Assembly (NCBI RefSeq): GCF_025465545.1
Contig: NZ_JAODMK010000021.1
Span: 1-64,000, forward strand
Direction: 5' to 3'
DNA from: Naasia sp.
Lineage (GTDB): Bacteria > Actinomycetota > Actinomycetes > Actinomycetales > Microbacteriaceae
Length of the DNA stretch: 64,000 nt
Below the pieces are notes generated by a model. The model was not told the DNA's origin and ran no database searches. It saw only the letters and a list, made by a program, of their open reading frames with translations. Positions 8,581 through 17,995 of the stretch are shown piece after piece. The number at the start of each line of letters is the position of its first letter. Positions within the stretch are counted from its first letter, which is position 1. Both the position numbers and the translations under genes were made by a program.

Positions 8581-8596
8581 CCTGACCCAGTGAACA

Positions 8597-8638
8597 GGCC
8601 GGGCTTGCCGGGATCTCAGGATCCCGGCAGGCCCGGCC
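8597..8638 (+). terminator. intercistronic stem-loop after chvE
   Basis: A 19-bp stem (8597-8615 with 8620-8638, a single G-T wobble position) closes on the loop TCAG. There is no T-run after it and the ABC genes continue 53 bp downstream, so a partial terminator or 3'-end mRNA stabiliser is more likely than a full stop. Confidence 0.75.
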
Positions 8639-8690
8639 CTCTCCGGGCCCCGGGTCCGCCATGACATCGAGCAAGGAGGCTTACCCAAGC

Positions 8691-10220
8691 ATGAGCAACA
8701 CGATCCTGCGGATGCACGAGATCAGCAAGGACTTCAGCGGTGTGAAGGCGCTCGACGGCGTCTCTCTCGAGGTCGAGCGCGGCCAGGTGCACGCCATCTG
8801 CGGCGAGAACGGCGCAGGCAAGTCGACCCTGATGAAGGTGCTCAGCGGGGTGTATCCCCACGGCACCTACGACGGGACCATCGAGTTCGAGGGGGCCGAG
8901 ACGGCCTACAAGACCATCAACGACAGCGAGGCTGACGGGATCGTCATCATCCATCAGGAGCTGGCGCTCAGCCCCTACCTCTCCATCGCGGAAAACATCT
9001 TCCTCGGCAACGAGAATGCCAGGAACGGCGTGATCGACTGGAACAAGACCAACCGCGAGGCCACCCTGCTGCTGGCCCGCGTGGGGCTGGACGAGAACCC
9101 GGCCACCAAGATCCTCGAGCTCGGAGTGGGCAAGCAGCAGCTCGTCGAGATCGCCAAGGCCCTGTCCAAACGGGTCAAGCTGCTGATCCTCGATGAGCCG
9201 ACCGCAGCCCTCAACGACGAGGACTCGGACCACCTGCTCTCACTGATCAATCACCTGCGCGAGCAGGGCATCACCTCGATCATCATCTCCCACAAGCTCA
9301 AGGAGATCCGCAAGATCGCCGACACCGTGACCATCATCCGGGACGGCAGGACCGTTGAGACGTTCAGCATGCGCGGTGAGGACGCCACCGAGGCGCGGAT
9401 CATCCGCTCCATGGTCGGACGGCCGCTCGACCACCTGTTCCCCCCGCGTGATCCGCACATCGGCGAGGAGATCCTCAGAGTCGAGGAGTGGAACGTCTAC
9501 CACCCGGTCGACACGGCACGGAAGGTGGTCGACAACGCTCACTTCACCGTGCGGGCGGGCGAGATCGTCGGCTTCGCGGGCCTCATGGGCGCCGGCCGGA
9601 CGGAGCTGGCCATGAGCATCTTCGGACGCTCCTACGGGACCAACATCAGCGGCCGGATCTACAAGAACGGCAAGGAGATCACGGTCCGCACGGTCGACGA
9701 CGCGATCCGGCACGGCATCGCCTACGCCACCGAGGACCGGAAGAAGTACGGCCTGAACCTCATCGGCGACATCACCGTCAACGTGTCCGCGGCCGCGCTC
9801 GGCAAGCTCGCCAAGAACGGCGTGATCGATCGCAATCGCGAATACGCCACGGCGGACTCCTACCGCAGATCCATGAACATCAAGGCACCCAGCGTGCGTT
9901 CCATCACGGGGAAGCTGTCCGGCGGCAATCAGCAGAAGGTCGTGCTGAGCAAGTGGATCTTCAGCGGTCCCGACGTGCTCATCCTCGACGAGCCGACGCG
10001 CGGCATCGACGTGGGAGCGAAGTACGAGATCTACGGGATCATCAACGAGCTGGCCGCGCAGGGCAAGGCGGTCATCGTGATCTCGTCCGAGCTGCCCGAG
10101 CTGATCGGCATGGCCGACCGGATCTATGCCATCTCGGAGGGCAAGCTCACGGGCGAGGTCCCGAGAGCAGAAGCGACACAGGAAGTCCTCATGCACTACA
10201 TGACCGCGGGGAAAGGCTGA
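8691..10220 (+). CDS. mmsA: multiple monosaccharide ABC transporter ATP-binding protein
   Basis: A 509-residue sugar-type ATPase with two fused ABC cassettes. The N-terminal half has Walker [10 protein letters not shown], the signature [13 protein letters not shown] and Walker [11 protein letters not shown]; the C-terminal half has a degenerate Walker A ([10 protein letters not shown]), a good signature [14 protein letters not shown] and [11 protein letters not shown]. This asymmetry is normal for RbsA/XylG/MmsA proteins. ATG at 8691 is chosen over the in-frame ATG at 8661 because AAGGAGG at 8673-8679 lies inside that extension at ideal distance from 8691. Energises import of the sugar bound by ChvE. 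Confidence 0.95.
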   Translation: MSNTILRMHEISKDFSGVKALDGVSLEVERGQVHAICGENGAGKSTLMKVLSGVYPHGTYDGTIEFEGAETAYKTINDSEADGIVIIHQELALSPYLSIAENIFLGNENARNGVIDWNKTNREATLLLARVGLDENPATKILELGVGKQQLVEIAKALSKRVKLLILDEPTAALNDEDSDHLLSLINHLREQGITSIIISHKLKEIRKIADTVTIIRDGRTVETFSMRGEDATEARIIRSMVGRPLDHLFPPRDPHIGEEILRVEEWNVYHPVDTARKVVDNAHFTVRAGEIVGFAGLMGAGRTELAMSIFGRSYGTNISGRIYKNGKEITVRTVDDAIRHGIAYATEDRKKYGLNLIGDITVNVSAAALGKLAKNGVIDRNREYATADSYRRSMNIKAPSVRSITGKLSGGNQQKVVLSKWIFSGPDVLILDEPTRGIDVGAKYEIYGIINELAAQGKAVIVISSELPELIGMADRIYAISEGKLTGEVPRAEATQEVLMHYMTAGKG

Positions 10221-10222
10221 CC

Positions 10223-11422
10223 ATGACCGACACACTCACCCAGCAGCCGGCCGATCTGCACCCGGCCAAGCCGAGGCGCCGGATGCGGATAGACACTCGT
10301 CAGTACGGGATCTTCGGTGCGCTCGCCATCGTGGTGCTCCTGTTCCAGGTGCTCACCGGGGGCAAGCTCCTCTTCCCCCTCAACGTGAACAACCTGATCC
10401 TGCAGAACGCGTACGTCCTGATCCTGGCCATCGGAATGGTCATCGTCATCATCGCCGGCCACATCGACCTGTCGGTCGGGTCCGTCGCCGCGATGGTGGG
10501 CGCCGTCGCCGCTCTGTCCATGAGCCAGTTCCACCTGCCCTGGTATGCGGCTGTGCTCATCTCGCTCCTCGTCGGCGCCGCGGTCGGGGCGTGGCAGGGG
10601 TACTGGATCGCCTTCGTCGGGATCCCCGCCTTCATCGTGACGCTCGCGGGGATGCTCGTGTTCCGCGGCCTCACCCTGGTGCTGCTCACCCGGGGCACCA
10701 TCAGTGGCCTCGAGGACCCGTTCGTGGCGATCGGAGCCGGCTCCCTGGGGAAGACCGGCAACCCGGATCTGATCACGCTCCTGATCGGCGCCGTCGCGGT
10801 GGTCGGGTTGATCGGGATGGGCCTGCGCACCCGGCGCACCCTCAAGAGGCTCGAGCTGCCGCGTGAGCCCGCCGGCTCGTTCTGGCTCAAGTCGATCCTC
10901 GTGTCCGCGGCGATCATGGCCATCGCCTGGCTGCTCGCCAACGCGAAGGGCACCCCGGTGATCCTCGTGGTGCTCGGAGTGCTGATCCTCAGCTACACCT
11001 TCGTGCTCAACCGCACCGTCTTCGGACGGCACGTCTACGCCATGGGTGGCAACCTCTTCGCGGCCGTCATGTCCGGAGTCAAGACGAAGTGGGTCAACTT
11101 CTTCATCTTCGTCAACATGGGCGTCCTCGCAGCGCTCGCGGGCATCGTGAGCACCGCCCGCGCCGACAGTGCCGTGGCCGGAGCGGGCCAGAACTTCGAG
11201 CTCGACGCCATCGCAGCCGTCTTCATCGGTGGCGCATCGGTCCAGGGCGGTGTCGGCACCATCGGTGGCGCCATCATCGGTGGCCTGCTGATCGGCGTGC
11301 TGAACCAGGGACTGTCGATCCTCGCCGTCGACGCGGCGTGGCAGCAGGTCATCAAAGGACTGGTGCTGCTCATCGCCGTCGCCTTCGACATCATCAGCAA
11401 GCGCAGGTCGGGCGGCCGCTAG
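10223..11422 (+). CDS. mmsB: multiple monosaccharide ABC transporter permease
   Basis: A 399-residue membrane protein that starts 2 bp after the mmsA stop. It has around ten hydrophobic segments, including LILAIGMVIVIIAGHIDLSV, the classic signature of branched-chain/ribose-type permeases, and a C-terminal GGASVQGGVGTIGGAIIG loop. The long insertion (about residues 205-235) between transmembrane segments is typical of the MmsB/XylH branch as opposed to RbsC. Forms the channel for ChvE-MmsA. Confidence 0.94.
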   Translation: MTDTLTQQPADLHPAKPRRRMRIDTRQYGIFGALAIVVLLFQVLTGGKLLFPLNVNNLILQNAYVLILAIGMVIVIIAGHIDLSVGSVAAMVGAVAALSMSQFHLPWYAAVLISLLVGAAVGAWQGYWIAFVGIPAFIVTLAGMLVFRGLTLVLLTRGTISGLEDPFVAIGAGSLGKTGNPDLITLLIGAVAVVGLIGMGLRTRRTLKRLELPREPAGSFWLKSILVSAAIMAIAWLLANAKGTPVILVVLGVLILSYTFVLNRTVFGRHVYAMGGNLFAAVMSGVKTKWVNFFIFVNMGVLAALAGIVSTARADSAVAGAGQNFELDAIAAVFIGGASVQGGVGTIGGAIIGGLLIGVLNQGLSILAVDAAWQQVIKGLVLLIAVAFDIISKRRSGGR

Positions 11423-11446
11423 TCCCCGCCTCCCGGAGACGGGACA

Positions 11447-11498
11447 GGAGAGCCGCACCGTGCGGTGGCGATGCGCCACCGCACCGGTGCGGCTCTCC
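11447..11498. terminator. long stem-loop between convergent mmsB and the CE7 esterase
   Basis: The arms 11447-11469 and 11475-11498 pair over 23 positions with one bulged base and a 5-nt loop. It lies between the mmsB stop (11422) and the stop of the opposite gene (11537), as expected of a bidirectional terminator. Confidence 0.85.
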
Positions 11499-11536
11499 TC
11501 CGTGCGCCACCGACTCGGGCGCCGGCGTCGAAGACC

Positions 11537-12502
11537 TCAGGCGCCCAGAAGCTCGGGAAGGGCGCGCAGGGTGCGGAGATCGTCGTCGATCTCGCCGCCC
11601 TCGTGCCCGTTGTGCGGCCAGACCGTGATCGATTTAGGACCGCCGTAGGCGTTGTAGGCGCCGAAGACGGTGGACGGCGGGCAGGTGAGGTCCATCAGTG
11701 CCGCCGAGAAGCGGGCCGGCGCGACGCCCCTTCTGGCGAAGTTCACGCCGTCGAAGTAGGAGAGCGTCTCCTGGACCTGGTCGAACTTCTCGCGGTGAAC
11801 AGCCAGGTAGCGGCTGATCTCGCGGTACAGCTCATGGTCCGTGATCACCGTGGCGCGCGGGAAGTCGCAGAGGAACGGCACGTAGGCGATGACCGCCTGG
11901 ATGTCCGGCACCAGCGCCGAGACGGCCAGCGCCATGCCGCCGCCCTGGCTCGTGCCCAGCACGGCGATGCGTGACGCGTCCACGGCGTCCATGGCCCGCG
12001 CGGCGTCCACCGCCCGCGCCGCATCGGTGAAGAGGCGGCGGTAGTAGTAGGTCTCGCGGCTCTCGATGCCGCGGGTCATGAACCCGGGAACCTGGGGTCC
12101 CGTTCCGGCGACGTCGGCGGTCGCCCCGGCGCTCCAGACAGAACCCTGGCCGCGCGTGTCCATCTGGAAGTGCGCGTAGCCGGAGGCCGCCCACAGCAGG
12201 CTCTCCTCCGCGCGCCCCCGGCCACCGCCGTAGCCCACGTACTGGACGACGGTCGGGAGCGGCCCCGCCGCGCCCGCCGGCACCCGCAGCCAGCCCTTCA
12301 CGGGCTGGCCGAGGTAGCCGCCGAACGTGACGTCGTAGACGTCGATGGCGGTGAGGGGCGACTCCGCCGGGACGACCTGCAGGGCCAGATCGAAACCGCG
12401 GCTCTCCTCGAGAGTCGATGCCCAGAAGGAGTCGAAATCCTCGGGGTCCTTCTGGCTGCTGCGGTAGCGGCGCAGTTCAGGCTCGGGCAGGTCGCTGTGC
12501 AT
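11537..12502 (-). CDS. CE7-family acetyl xylan esterase / cephalosporin-C deacetylase-like esterase
   Basis: A 321-residue alpha/beta hydrolase with all CE7 marks: DTRGQGS (RGQ motif), the nucleophile elbow GTSQGGG, the catalytic Asp region in MDLTCPPST and His in NGHEGG near the C-terminus. Known members are cytosolic hexamers that deacetylate short acetylated xylo-oligosaccharides and also cephalosporin C. No signal peptide is present. Its place beside a ChvE-type importer and a sugar-oxidation operon suggests use of acetylated hemicellulose fragments, probably pentose-containing. Confidence 0.93.
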   Translation of the reverse strand: MHSDLPEPELRRYRSSQKDPEDFDSFWASTLEESRGFDLALQVVPAESPLTAIDVYDVTFGGYLGQPVKGWLRVPAGAAGPLPTVVQYVGYGGGRGRAEESLLWAASGYAHFQMDTRGQGSVWSAGATADVAGTGPQVPGFMTRGIESRETYYYRRLFTDAARAVDAARAMDAVDASRIAVLGTSQGGGMALAVSALVPDIQAVIAYVPFLCDFPRATVITDHELYREISRYLAVHREKFDQVQETLSYFDGVNFARRGVAPARFSAALMDLTCPPSTVFGAYNAYGGPKSITVWPHNGHEGGEIDDDLRTLRALPELLGA

Positions 12503-12613
12503 GGTCGTGCCAATCGCGCTGGTGCTCGTGGATCGGAGACGCTCCGATCACTCCTCACCCTAGTGGCGTCATCGCGGGCCCATGAGGTGGCGTCCAGACG
12601 GCAGAATCGGTGG

Positions 12614-14287
12614 ATGGACTCGGTGGCCACGATCATCTGGATCGTCTCCTTCGTGATCGTGACGGTCACCGTCACCGGGTTCGCCGGACGCTGGGGAGTC
12701 TCGGCTCCCGTGGCTCTTGTGGCGCTCGGCGCGATCGCGTCGTTCGTCCCCGGCGTGCCGGACATCGAGATCGAGCCCGATCTCGTGCTCTTCGGCGTCC
12801 TGCCGCCCCTGCTCTTCGCGTCCGCGATCCGCGCTTCCGTCGTCGACATCACGGCGCGACTCGACAGCATCCTGCTGCTCTCCGTTGGGCTCGTCGCGTT
12901 CACCTTCGTCCTGGTCGGGTTCACGACCTGGCTCGTGGTGCCCGGCATCACGCTGGCTGCGGCGCTCGCCTTCGGCGCCGTGGTCGGGCCCACCGACGCC
13001 GTGGCGGTCACGGCGATCGCGGGCCGGCTGCGGCTCCCCCGCCGGGTGCTCACGATCCTCGAGGGCGAGAGCCTCCTCAACGACGCAGTGGCCCTGGTCG
13101 CGCTCAGCGCCTCGATCACCGCCATCGTCAGCGAGGTGAGCCCGGGATCCGTGGCTCTGGACCTGGTGCTGGCCGTCGGCGTGGGAGTCGGCGCCGGCTT
13201 TCTCGTCGGCTTTCTCATCGCCGCGATCCGCAAGCGCCTGGAATCCCCCGTGCTCGACACCAGCCTGTCGCTTGTCACGCCCTACGTCGCGTTCATCCCG
13301 GCACAGCTCCTGCACGGCTCGGGCGTGCTCGCGGTCGTGATCGCCGGCCTCTTCCTCGGCTACCGCTCCCCCACCATCCAGTCGGCGGAGGCGCGCATCG
13401 CGGAGTCGATCAACTGGCGCACCGTCCGCTTCCTGCTCGAGAACGCCGTGTTCCTCCTCATCGGGCTGAGCCTCGCCGGCATCTTCGCCGAGGCGGTCGC
13501 GGACTCCCCCGGCCTGTGGCCGTCGGTCGTGATCGGTGGGGCGGTGCTGGCGGCGGTCTTCCTGGCTCGCGTCCTCTGGGTCGCCATGTCCACGGTGCTG
13601 TATCGCAGCGGGCCCGCGTGGCTGCGGGAGCGCGGCTGGCGCTGGAACAACTCGATCGCCGTTGCCGTCTCCGGGATCCGCGGGGTGGTCACTCTGATCG
13701 CCGTGTTCCTGCTGCCGGCGGAGACGCCGTCCCGGGGCTTCCTGCAGTTCCTCGCGTTCGTGGTGATCGCCGGCTCACTCGTCTCGGGCCTCGCGCTTCC
13801 GTGGGTGATCCGCCGCCTGCGCCTGCCGCCGCCCAACGAGATGCAGGAGCAGACGCAGCGCCGCCTCCTCATGTCGGAGGCGCAGGCGGCCGGACTCGCG
13901 CGGCTCGAGGCCGAGGCGCCCGAGGGTGTGGAGGATCGCGTCCTCAACCGGCTGCGCGTCAACGCCACCTTCCTCACCGAGGAGACCGAGGACGATCTCG
14001 AGCCCGAGGATGCGCCCCGCTTGAAGGTCTACGCCAACCTGCGGCGCAAGATGATCGAGGCCGAGCGGGACACGGTCCGGCAGGCCAGGGCCGAGGGGCG
14101 ATACGAGGAGTACGCCGTCCGCGCGGTGCTCGCGGCGATCGACGCCGAGGAGCTGGCACTGCGGGCGACCGCTCCCCACCCGCACGACTCCGCTCCGAAG
14201 CCCGAGAAGACGAGCGGCCCGGCTCGCGCGGCGGCATCGGCGACCGCGCCGGACGCGTCGCCCGCGACCGACGGCCGTGACCGCTAG
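12614..14287 (+). CDS. Na+/H+ antiporter, CPA1/NhaP family
   Basis: A 557-residue protein with about 11-12 transmembrane segments over residues 1-405 and a charged cytosolic tail of about 130 residues. The ion-path motif GPTDAVAVTAIAG and the following EGESLLNDAVALVA are typical of CPA1 exchangers. ATG at 12614 opens directly into the first membrane helix; the reading frame is open further upstream but without similarity. The 3' end overlaps the stop of the opposite PAP2 gene by 4 bp. Confidence 0.92.
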   Translation: MDSVATIIWIVSFVIVTVTVTGFAGRWGVSAPVALVALGAIASFVPGVPDIEIEPDLVLFGVLPPLLFASAIRASVVDITARLDSILLLSVGLVAFTFVLVGFTTWLVVPGITLAAALAFGAVVGPTDAVAVTAIAGRLRLPRRVLTILEGESLLNDAVALVALSASITAIVSEVSPGSVALDLVLAVGVGVGAGFLVGFLIAAIRKRLESPVLDTSLSLVTPYVAFIPAQLLHGSGVLAVVIAGLFLGYRSPTIQSAEARIAESINWRTVRFLLENAVFLLIGLSLAGIFAEAVADSPGLWPSVVIGGAVLAAVFLARVLWVAMSTVLYRSGPAWLRERGWRWNNSIAVAVSGIRGVVTLIAVFLLPAETPSRGFLQFLAFVVIAGSLVSGLALPWVIRRLRLPPPNEMQEQTQRRLLMSEAQAAGLARLEAEAPEGVEDRVLNRLRVNATFLTEETEDDLEPEDAPRLKVYANLRRKMIEAERDTVRQARAEGRYEEYAVRAVLAAIDAEELALRATAPHPHDSAPKPEKTSGPARAAASATAPDASPATDGRDR

Positions 14288-14988
14288 GCCGCAGGCACTC
14301 CCGGGGCCGGGGCGACGGCGCGCTTTCGGAGCGTCTCCCGATGGAGCCGGTGCGCGAGCGGCGCCCACACGATGATCGCGACGGCTGCGCCCAGGACGAG
14401 GCCGCCCAGGGTGTCGGTCAGCCAGTGGGCGCCGAGGTAGTTGCGGCTGAGCAGCATGCAGACGGTCCAGATGGCCCCGAGGGCCCACACCCACCAGCGG
14501 TTCACGATGATCGCGAGCACGACGGCGATCGTCGCGGCGTTCGCCGTATGCCCGCTCGGGAATGAGCCGAAGTCCGCGCTGACCAGGATCTGCTCCGGGC
14601 GAGGCCGGTCCACGGTGTTCTTGAGGATCTGCACGAGCACCGCGCTGAGCACGCTCGCCGCGAGGAAGTAGACGGCCCCCACCCGGCGCTTGAAGAGCAG
14701 GAGCAGCACGAGGATCAGGATGGGCACCACGACGACGCCGAAGATGCCGCCGCCGAGGAAGTCGAAGACGCGAGCCACCGACTCCCAGAACGGGGACCTG
14801 TTCTCGTATAGCTCGTCCATCCACTTGGAGTCGACCTCGTACGGCACGACGGCCGAATGTCGGAGAGCGATCAGGGCGCCGCCGAGGACGACCAGGGCCA
14901 GCGCGACGATCCCGCTGACGAGGGGCCACTTCCTCTGAACCGCCAGGGTCTGGCGGTCCTGCTTGTGGAGGGTCTGGGTATCGCTCAT
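14284..14988 (-). CDS. PAP2-family membrane phosphatase
   Basis: A 234-residue integral membrane phosphatase. The three PAP2 signatures are present: KNTVDRPRPEQ, FPSGHTANAA and SRNYLGAHWLTD. Five to six hydrophobic segments surround them. Such proteins hydrolyse lipid pyrophosphates or phosphatidic acid outside the membrane. Candidate roles include undecaprenyl pyrophosphate recycling, alongside the UppP at 31072-31953. Confidence 0.93.
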   Translation of the reverse strand: MSDTQTLHKQDRQTLAVQRKWPLVSGIVALALVVLGGALIALRHSAVVPYEVDSKWMDELYENRSPFWESVARVFDFLGGGIFGVVVVPILILVLLLLFKRRVGAVYFLAASVLSAVLVQILKNTVDRPRPEQILVSADFGSFPSGHTANAATIAVVLAIIVNRWWVWALGAIWTVCMLLSRNYLGAHWLTDTLGGLVLGAAVAIIVWAPLAHRLHRETLRKRAVAPAPGVPAA

Positions 14989-15105
14989 CCCCCGATGGTA
15001 GGTCGGGACCGCCCGGGAGCAGTTGTCCGCTGCTGCCGGTTGACATCGCCCCGCGGCATGGCGCAGTCCTCCCCTGCGGCGAGGACGGCTCGGGCGATGA
15101 GCGGG

Positions 15106-15555
15106 CTAGCGCAGCGTCTTCGCACCCGCGGCGAGCAGCTCGGGCAGCGAACCCGGCTCGTAGTCGTGCTCGTCCGCCTCGAGCTCCTCGGCGCTGAGCC
15201 AGCGCCAGCCGAGCACGTCCGCCCGCTCCTCGTCGGTCCAGCCTGCCGCGGACGGCTCGAACCGGTCGACCCGCACGGCGTACCACTCCCAGTGGCTGGT
15301 GTCGTAGTCGTGCCAGCGGGCGTCGGGCACGAAGTCCTCGGCGAAGAAGGCGGTCGGCACGCGCACGAGCGACAGGCCGGTCTCCTCACGCACCTCCCGC
15401 AGGGCGGCGGTGGCGTGGTCCTCGCCCGGGTCCACTCCCCCGCCGGGCGTCGCCCAGCGCGGCGGCACCGAGTGCGACTTGCCGTACTGCAGGAACATCA
15501 GCACGCGATCGTCGGCGTCGAAGAGGAGCACGCGCGAGGTGGCGCGGAACCTCAC
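15106..15555 (-). CDS. NUDIX hydrolase
   Basis: A 149-residue protein with a complete Nudix box, GGGVDPGEDHATAALREV then REETGL, near residues 40-62. The substrate is a nucleoside diphosphate linked to an unknown group and cannot be named. Its start overlaps the stop of the upstream SDR gene by 4 bp, so the two are translationally coupled. Confidence 0.93.
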   Translation of the reverse strand: MRFRATSRVLLFDADDRVLMFLQYGKSHSVPPRWATPGGGVDPGEDHATAALREVREETGLSLVRVPTAFFAEDFVPDARWHDYDTSHWEWYAVRVDRFEPSAAGWTDEERADVLGWRWLSAEELEADEHDYEPGSLPELLAAGAKTLR

Positions 15556-16331
15556 GACGCGACGAAGCTCGACACGTCGCCCACCAGGCGGGTGTTGTCG
15601 GCGGGCACCGGCTCGATCACCGCGAGGGCGACCTCCGCCGCGAACTCGGCCACGTTGTAGAGTCGGCCCGCCGCCTCCTTGCGTGCCGAGATGGCGCCCG
15701 GCCGGGCACGCTCCAGCAGGGTCGCCGTGATGGTGCCCTCGATCATGTCGCCCGAGACGACGACGAAGTCGATGCCCCGCTCCCGGAGCTCCGGAATCCG
15801 CTCACGGAGCGCGTCCTCACCGGCGCGCTTGCTGACGGCGACCGGCTCGTACTCGGGCATGGTCTGCACCTCGCGGATGAAGTGCGCCTGATGGCTGGTG
15901 ACGAACACCACGCGGCCGCCGTCGGCCAGCAGCGGAAGCGCGGCGTCGAGGACGCCCAGCTGGGCGTCGCGGTTCAGTCGCAGGGCGTAGTCGGCGGGCA
16001 TGCCCGACTCCATGCCGCCCGAGGCGTTGAGGACGAGGACGTCGAGCCCGCCCCACTCCCCCTCGATCCTCGCGAACAGGTCGGCCACCGAGGCGGGATC
16101 CGTGAGGTCGGCGCCGACGGCGATCGCCTCGCCGCCCCGCTCGCGGAGCTGCTCGACGAGCTGAACGGCTCGCTTCTCCTTGTTCCGGTAGTTCACGACG
16201 ACCTTGGCGCCCGCCTGGGCGAGATAGACGACGGTATCGGCGCCAACGCCCCGGGAGGAGCCTGTGACCAGGACGCGTCGGCCGGACAGCGCGCCGGCGG
16301 GAAGGGGATTCGATTCAGGCGCAGCAACCAC
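15552..16331 (-). CDS. atypical SDR-family protein (catalytic Tyr replaced)
   Basis: A 259-residue Rossmann protein with VLVTGSSRGVGAD at residues 19-31 and the VLVLNAS strand. In the place of the YxxxK active site it reads PVAVSKRAGED, so Lys is kept but the usual Tyr is Val. A nearby Tyr in MPEYEP is three residues too early. It may be an inactive or altered SDR or use another residue. Located upstream of and coupled to the NUDIX gene. Confidence 0.85.
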   Translation of the reverse strand: MVAAPESNPLPAGALSGRRVLVTGSSRGVGADTVVYLAQAGAKVVVNYRNKEKRAVQLVEQLRERGGEAIAVGADLTDPASVADLFARIEGEWGGLDVLVLNASGGMESGMPADYALRLNRDAQLGVLDAALPLLADGGRVVFVTSHQAHFIREVQTMPEYEPVAVSKRAGEDALRERIPELRERGIDFVVVSGDMIEGTITATLLERARPGAISARKEAAGRLYNVAEFAAEVALAVIEPVPADNTRLVGDVSSFVAS

Positions 16332-16436
16332 GATCCGACCTTAGCAACCGGCACGGCAGGGCCCGCGGTCGCGCTCCTGAGGCGGTGTCGCCGGAAGGCG
16401 CTAGATTCTGCAGTACCCCGACCGGGAAGGACGCCG

Positions 16437-16916
16437 ATGCTGCCCGACCTCACGCAGTACCTGTGGATCGTGTGGCTGTGCTTCATCGGGGTCTGCGTCA
16501 TCATCGAGCTCCTCACCCTCGAGTTCACCTTCCTGATGATCGCGACCGGCAGCCTGGGCGGCTTCGCCGCCAATCTCCTCGGCGCCCCATGGTGGGTGCA
16601 GATCCTGGTCGCCCTCGTCCTCGCGGTGCTGCTGATCCTCCTGATCCGGCCCGTGCTGCTGCGCCTCACCCGGAAGGGCGCCGACCCGACGCCCACCAAC
16701 CTGTCCGCGCTCTACGGCATGAGCGGCCGAGTGGTGCTCGAGCTCGGCGAGAACGGCGGCCAGGTCAAGCTCGCCAACGGCGAGACGTGGACCGCCGCCT
16801 TCGAGGGCTCCCCGCCCGAGGTCCCCCTGCCGATCGGCTCCGCCGTCGTCGTCTCAGCGATCCGCGGGTCCACCGCCTTCGTCATCCCATCTACCGAGAG
16901 GAGGGCGGGCGCATGA
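16437..16916 (+). CDS. NfeD-family membrane protein
   Basis: A 159-residue protein with two or three N-terminal membrane segments (residues 8-80) and a C-terminal OB-fold-like domain containing GMSGRVVLELGENGGQVKL and GSAVVVSAIRGSTAFV, the pattern of short NfeD proteins. NfeD proteins pair with SPFH proteins in membrane microdomains. Here the stop codon overlaps the start of the SPFH gene (ATGA), giving the usual two-gene unit. Confidence 0.93.
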   Translation: MLPDLTQYLWIVWLCFIGVCVIIELLTLEFTFLMIATGSLGGFAANLLGAPWWVQILVALVLAVLLILLIRPVLLRLTRKGADPTPTNLSALYGMSGRVVLELGENGGQVKLANGETWTAAFEGSPPEVPLPIGSAVVVSAIRGSTAFVIPSTERRAGA

Positions 16917-17995
16917 CCGACCCGGCCGGATTCCTGGCGCAGCTCTTCGTGGTCGCGCTGCTCATCGTCGTCGCCGTGTTCGTGGTGGTGGTGCTCGCCC
17001 GAGCGATCCGCATCATCCCGCAGGCGTACGCGGGCGTCGTGGAGAGACTCGGCAAGTACCACAAGACGCTCACGCCGGGCCTCAACATCCTGGTGCCCTT
17101 CATCGATCGCGTGCGGCCCCTCGTCGACATGCGCGAGCAGGTGGTCTCGTTCCCGCCGCAGCCCGTGATCACCGAGGACAACCTGGTCGTCTCGATCGAC
17201 ACGGTGGTCTACTTCCAGGTCACCGATGCCCGCGCCGCCACCTACGAGATCGCGAACTACCTCGGGGCCGTCGAGCAGCTCACCACCACCACGCTGCGCA
17301 ACGTGGTCGGCGGGCTCAACCTCGAGCAGGCACTGACGAGCCGCGACAACATCAACAGCCAGCTGCGCGTCGTGCTCGACGAGGCGACCGGAAAGTGGGG
17401 CATCCGCGTCGGCCGCGTCGAGCTCAAGGCCATCGACCCGCCCGCGTCCATCCAGGACTCCATGGAGAAGCAGATGCGCGCCGAGCGCGACAGGCGGGCC
17501 CAGATCCTCACCGCGGAGGGAACCAAGCAGGCCGCGATCCTCACTGCAGAGGGGGCTCGGCAGGCCGCCATCCTGCAGGCAGAGGGTGACGCCAAGGCTC
17601 AGGTGCTGCGCGCCGACGGCGAGGCCCAGGCCATCGCGACGGTCTTCAACGCCATCCACCTCGGCAACCCCGACGGGCCCCTCCTGGCCTATCAGTATCT
17701 GCAGACGCTGCCGAAGCTCGCCGACGGTGCGGCCAACAAGCTCTGGATCATCCCGAGCGAGCTCACGGAGGCGCTCAAGGGCATCGGCAGTGCCCTCGGC
17801 GGCCGAGCTGGGCCGTCCGCCCCGATCGACGAAGAGGAGCGTGCCGCCGCGCGCGGCCGGGCCGCCGATGCGGCCGCGTCAGCTCGGGCCTCCGCCGATG
17901 CGGCGCGGGCGGAGGCGGCGGAGGCCGCGGCCGGTGCCGACGTGACCGCCCGCACGCAGCCCGGCGTGCCGGACGTGCCGCCGCCCGCGGCGTGA
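16913..17995 (+). CDS. SPFH/Band 7 (stomatin-like) membrane protein
   Basis: A 360-residue protein: one N-terminal membrane anchor (about residues 6-30), the Band 7 domain (IIPQAYAGVVERLGKYHKT to about residue 200), then a helical region with repeated LTAEGxxQAAI segments and an Ala-rich C-terminal tail of about 60 residues. The tail is longer and more Ala-rich than usual. It forms oligomeric membrane rings with NfeD partners and is coupled upstream to nfeD and downstream to a GDPD gene. Confidence 0.94.
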   Translation: MTDPAGFLAQLFVVALLIVVAVFVVVVLARAIRIIPQAYAGVVERLGKYHKTLTPGLNILVPFIDRVRPLVDMREQVVSFPPQPVITEDNLVVSIDTVVYFQVTDARAATYEIANYLGAVEQLTTTTLRNVVGGLNLEQALTSRDNINSQLRVVLDEATGKWGIRVGRVELKAIDPPASIQDSMEKQMRAERDRRAQILTAEGTKQAAILTAEGARQAAILQAEGDAKAQVLRADGEAQAIATVFNAIHLGNPDGPLLAYQYLQTLPKLADGAANKLWIIPSELTEALKGIGSALGGRAGPSAPIDEEERAAARGRAADAAASARASADAARAEAAEAAAGADVTARTQPGVPDVPPPAA

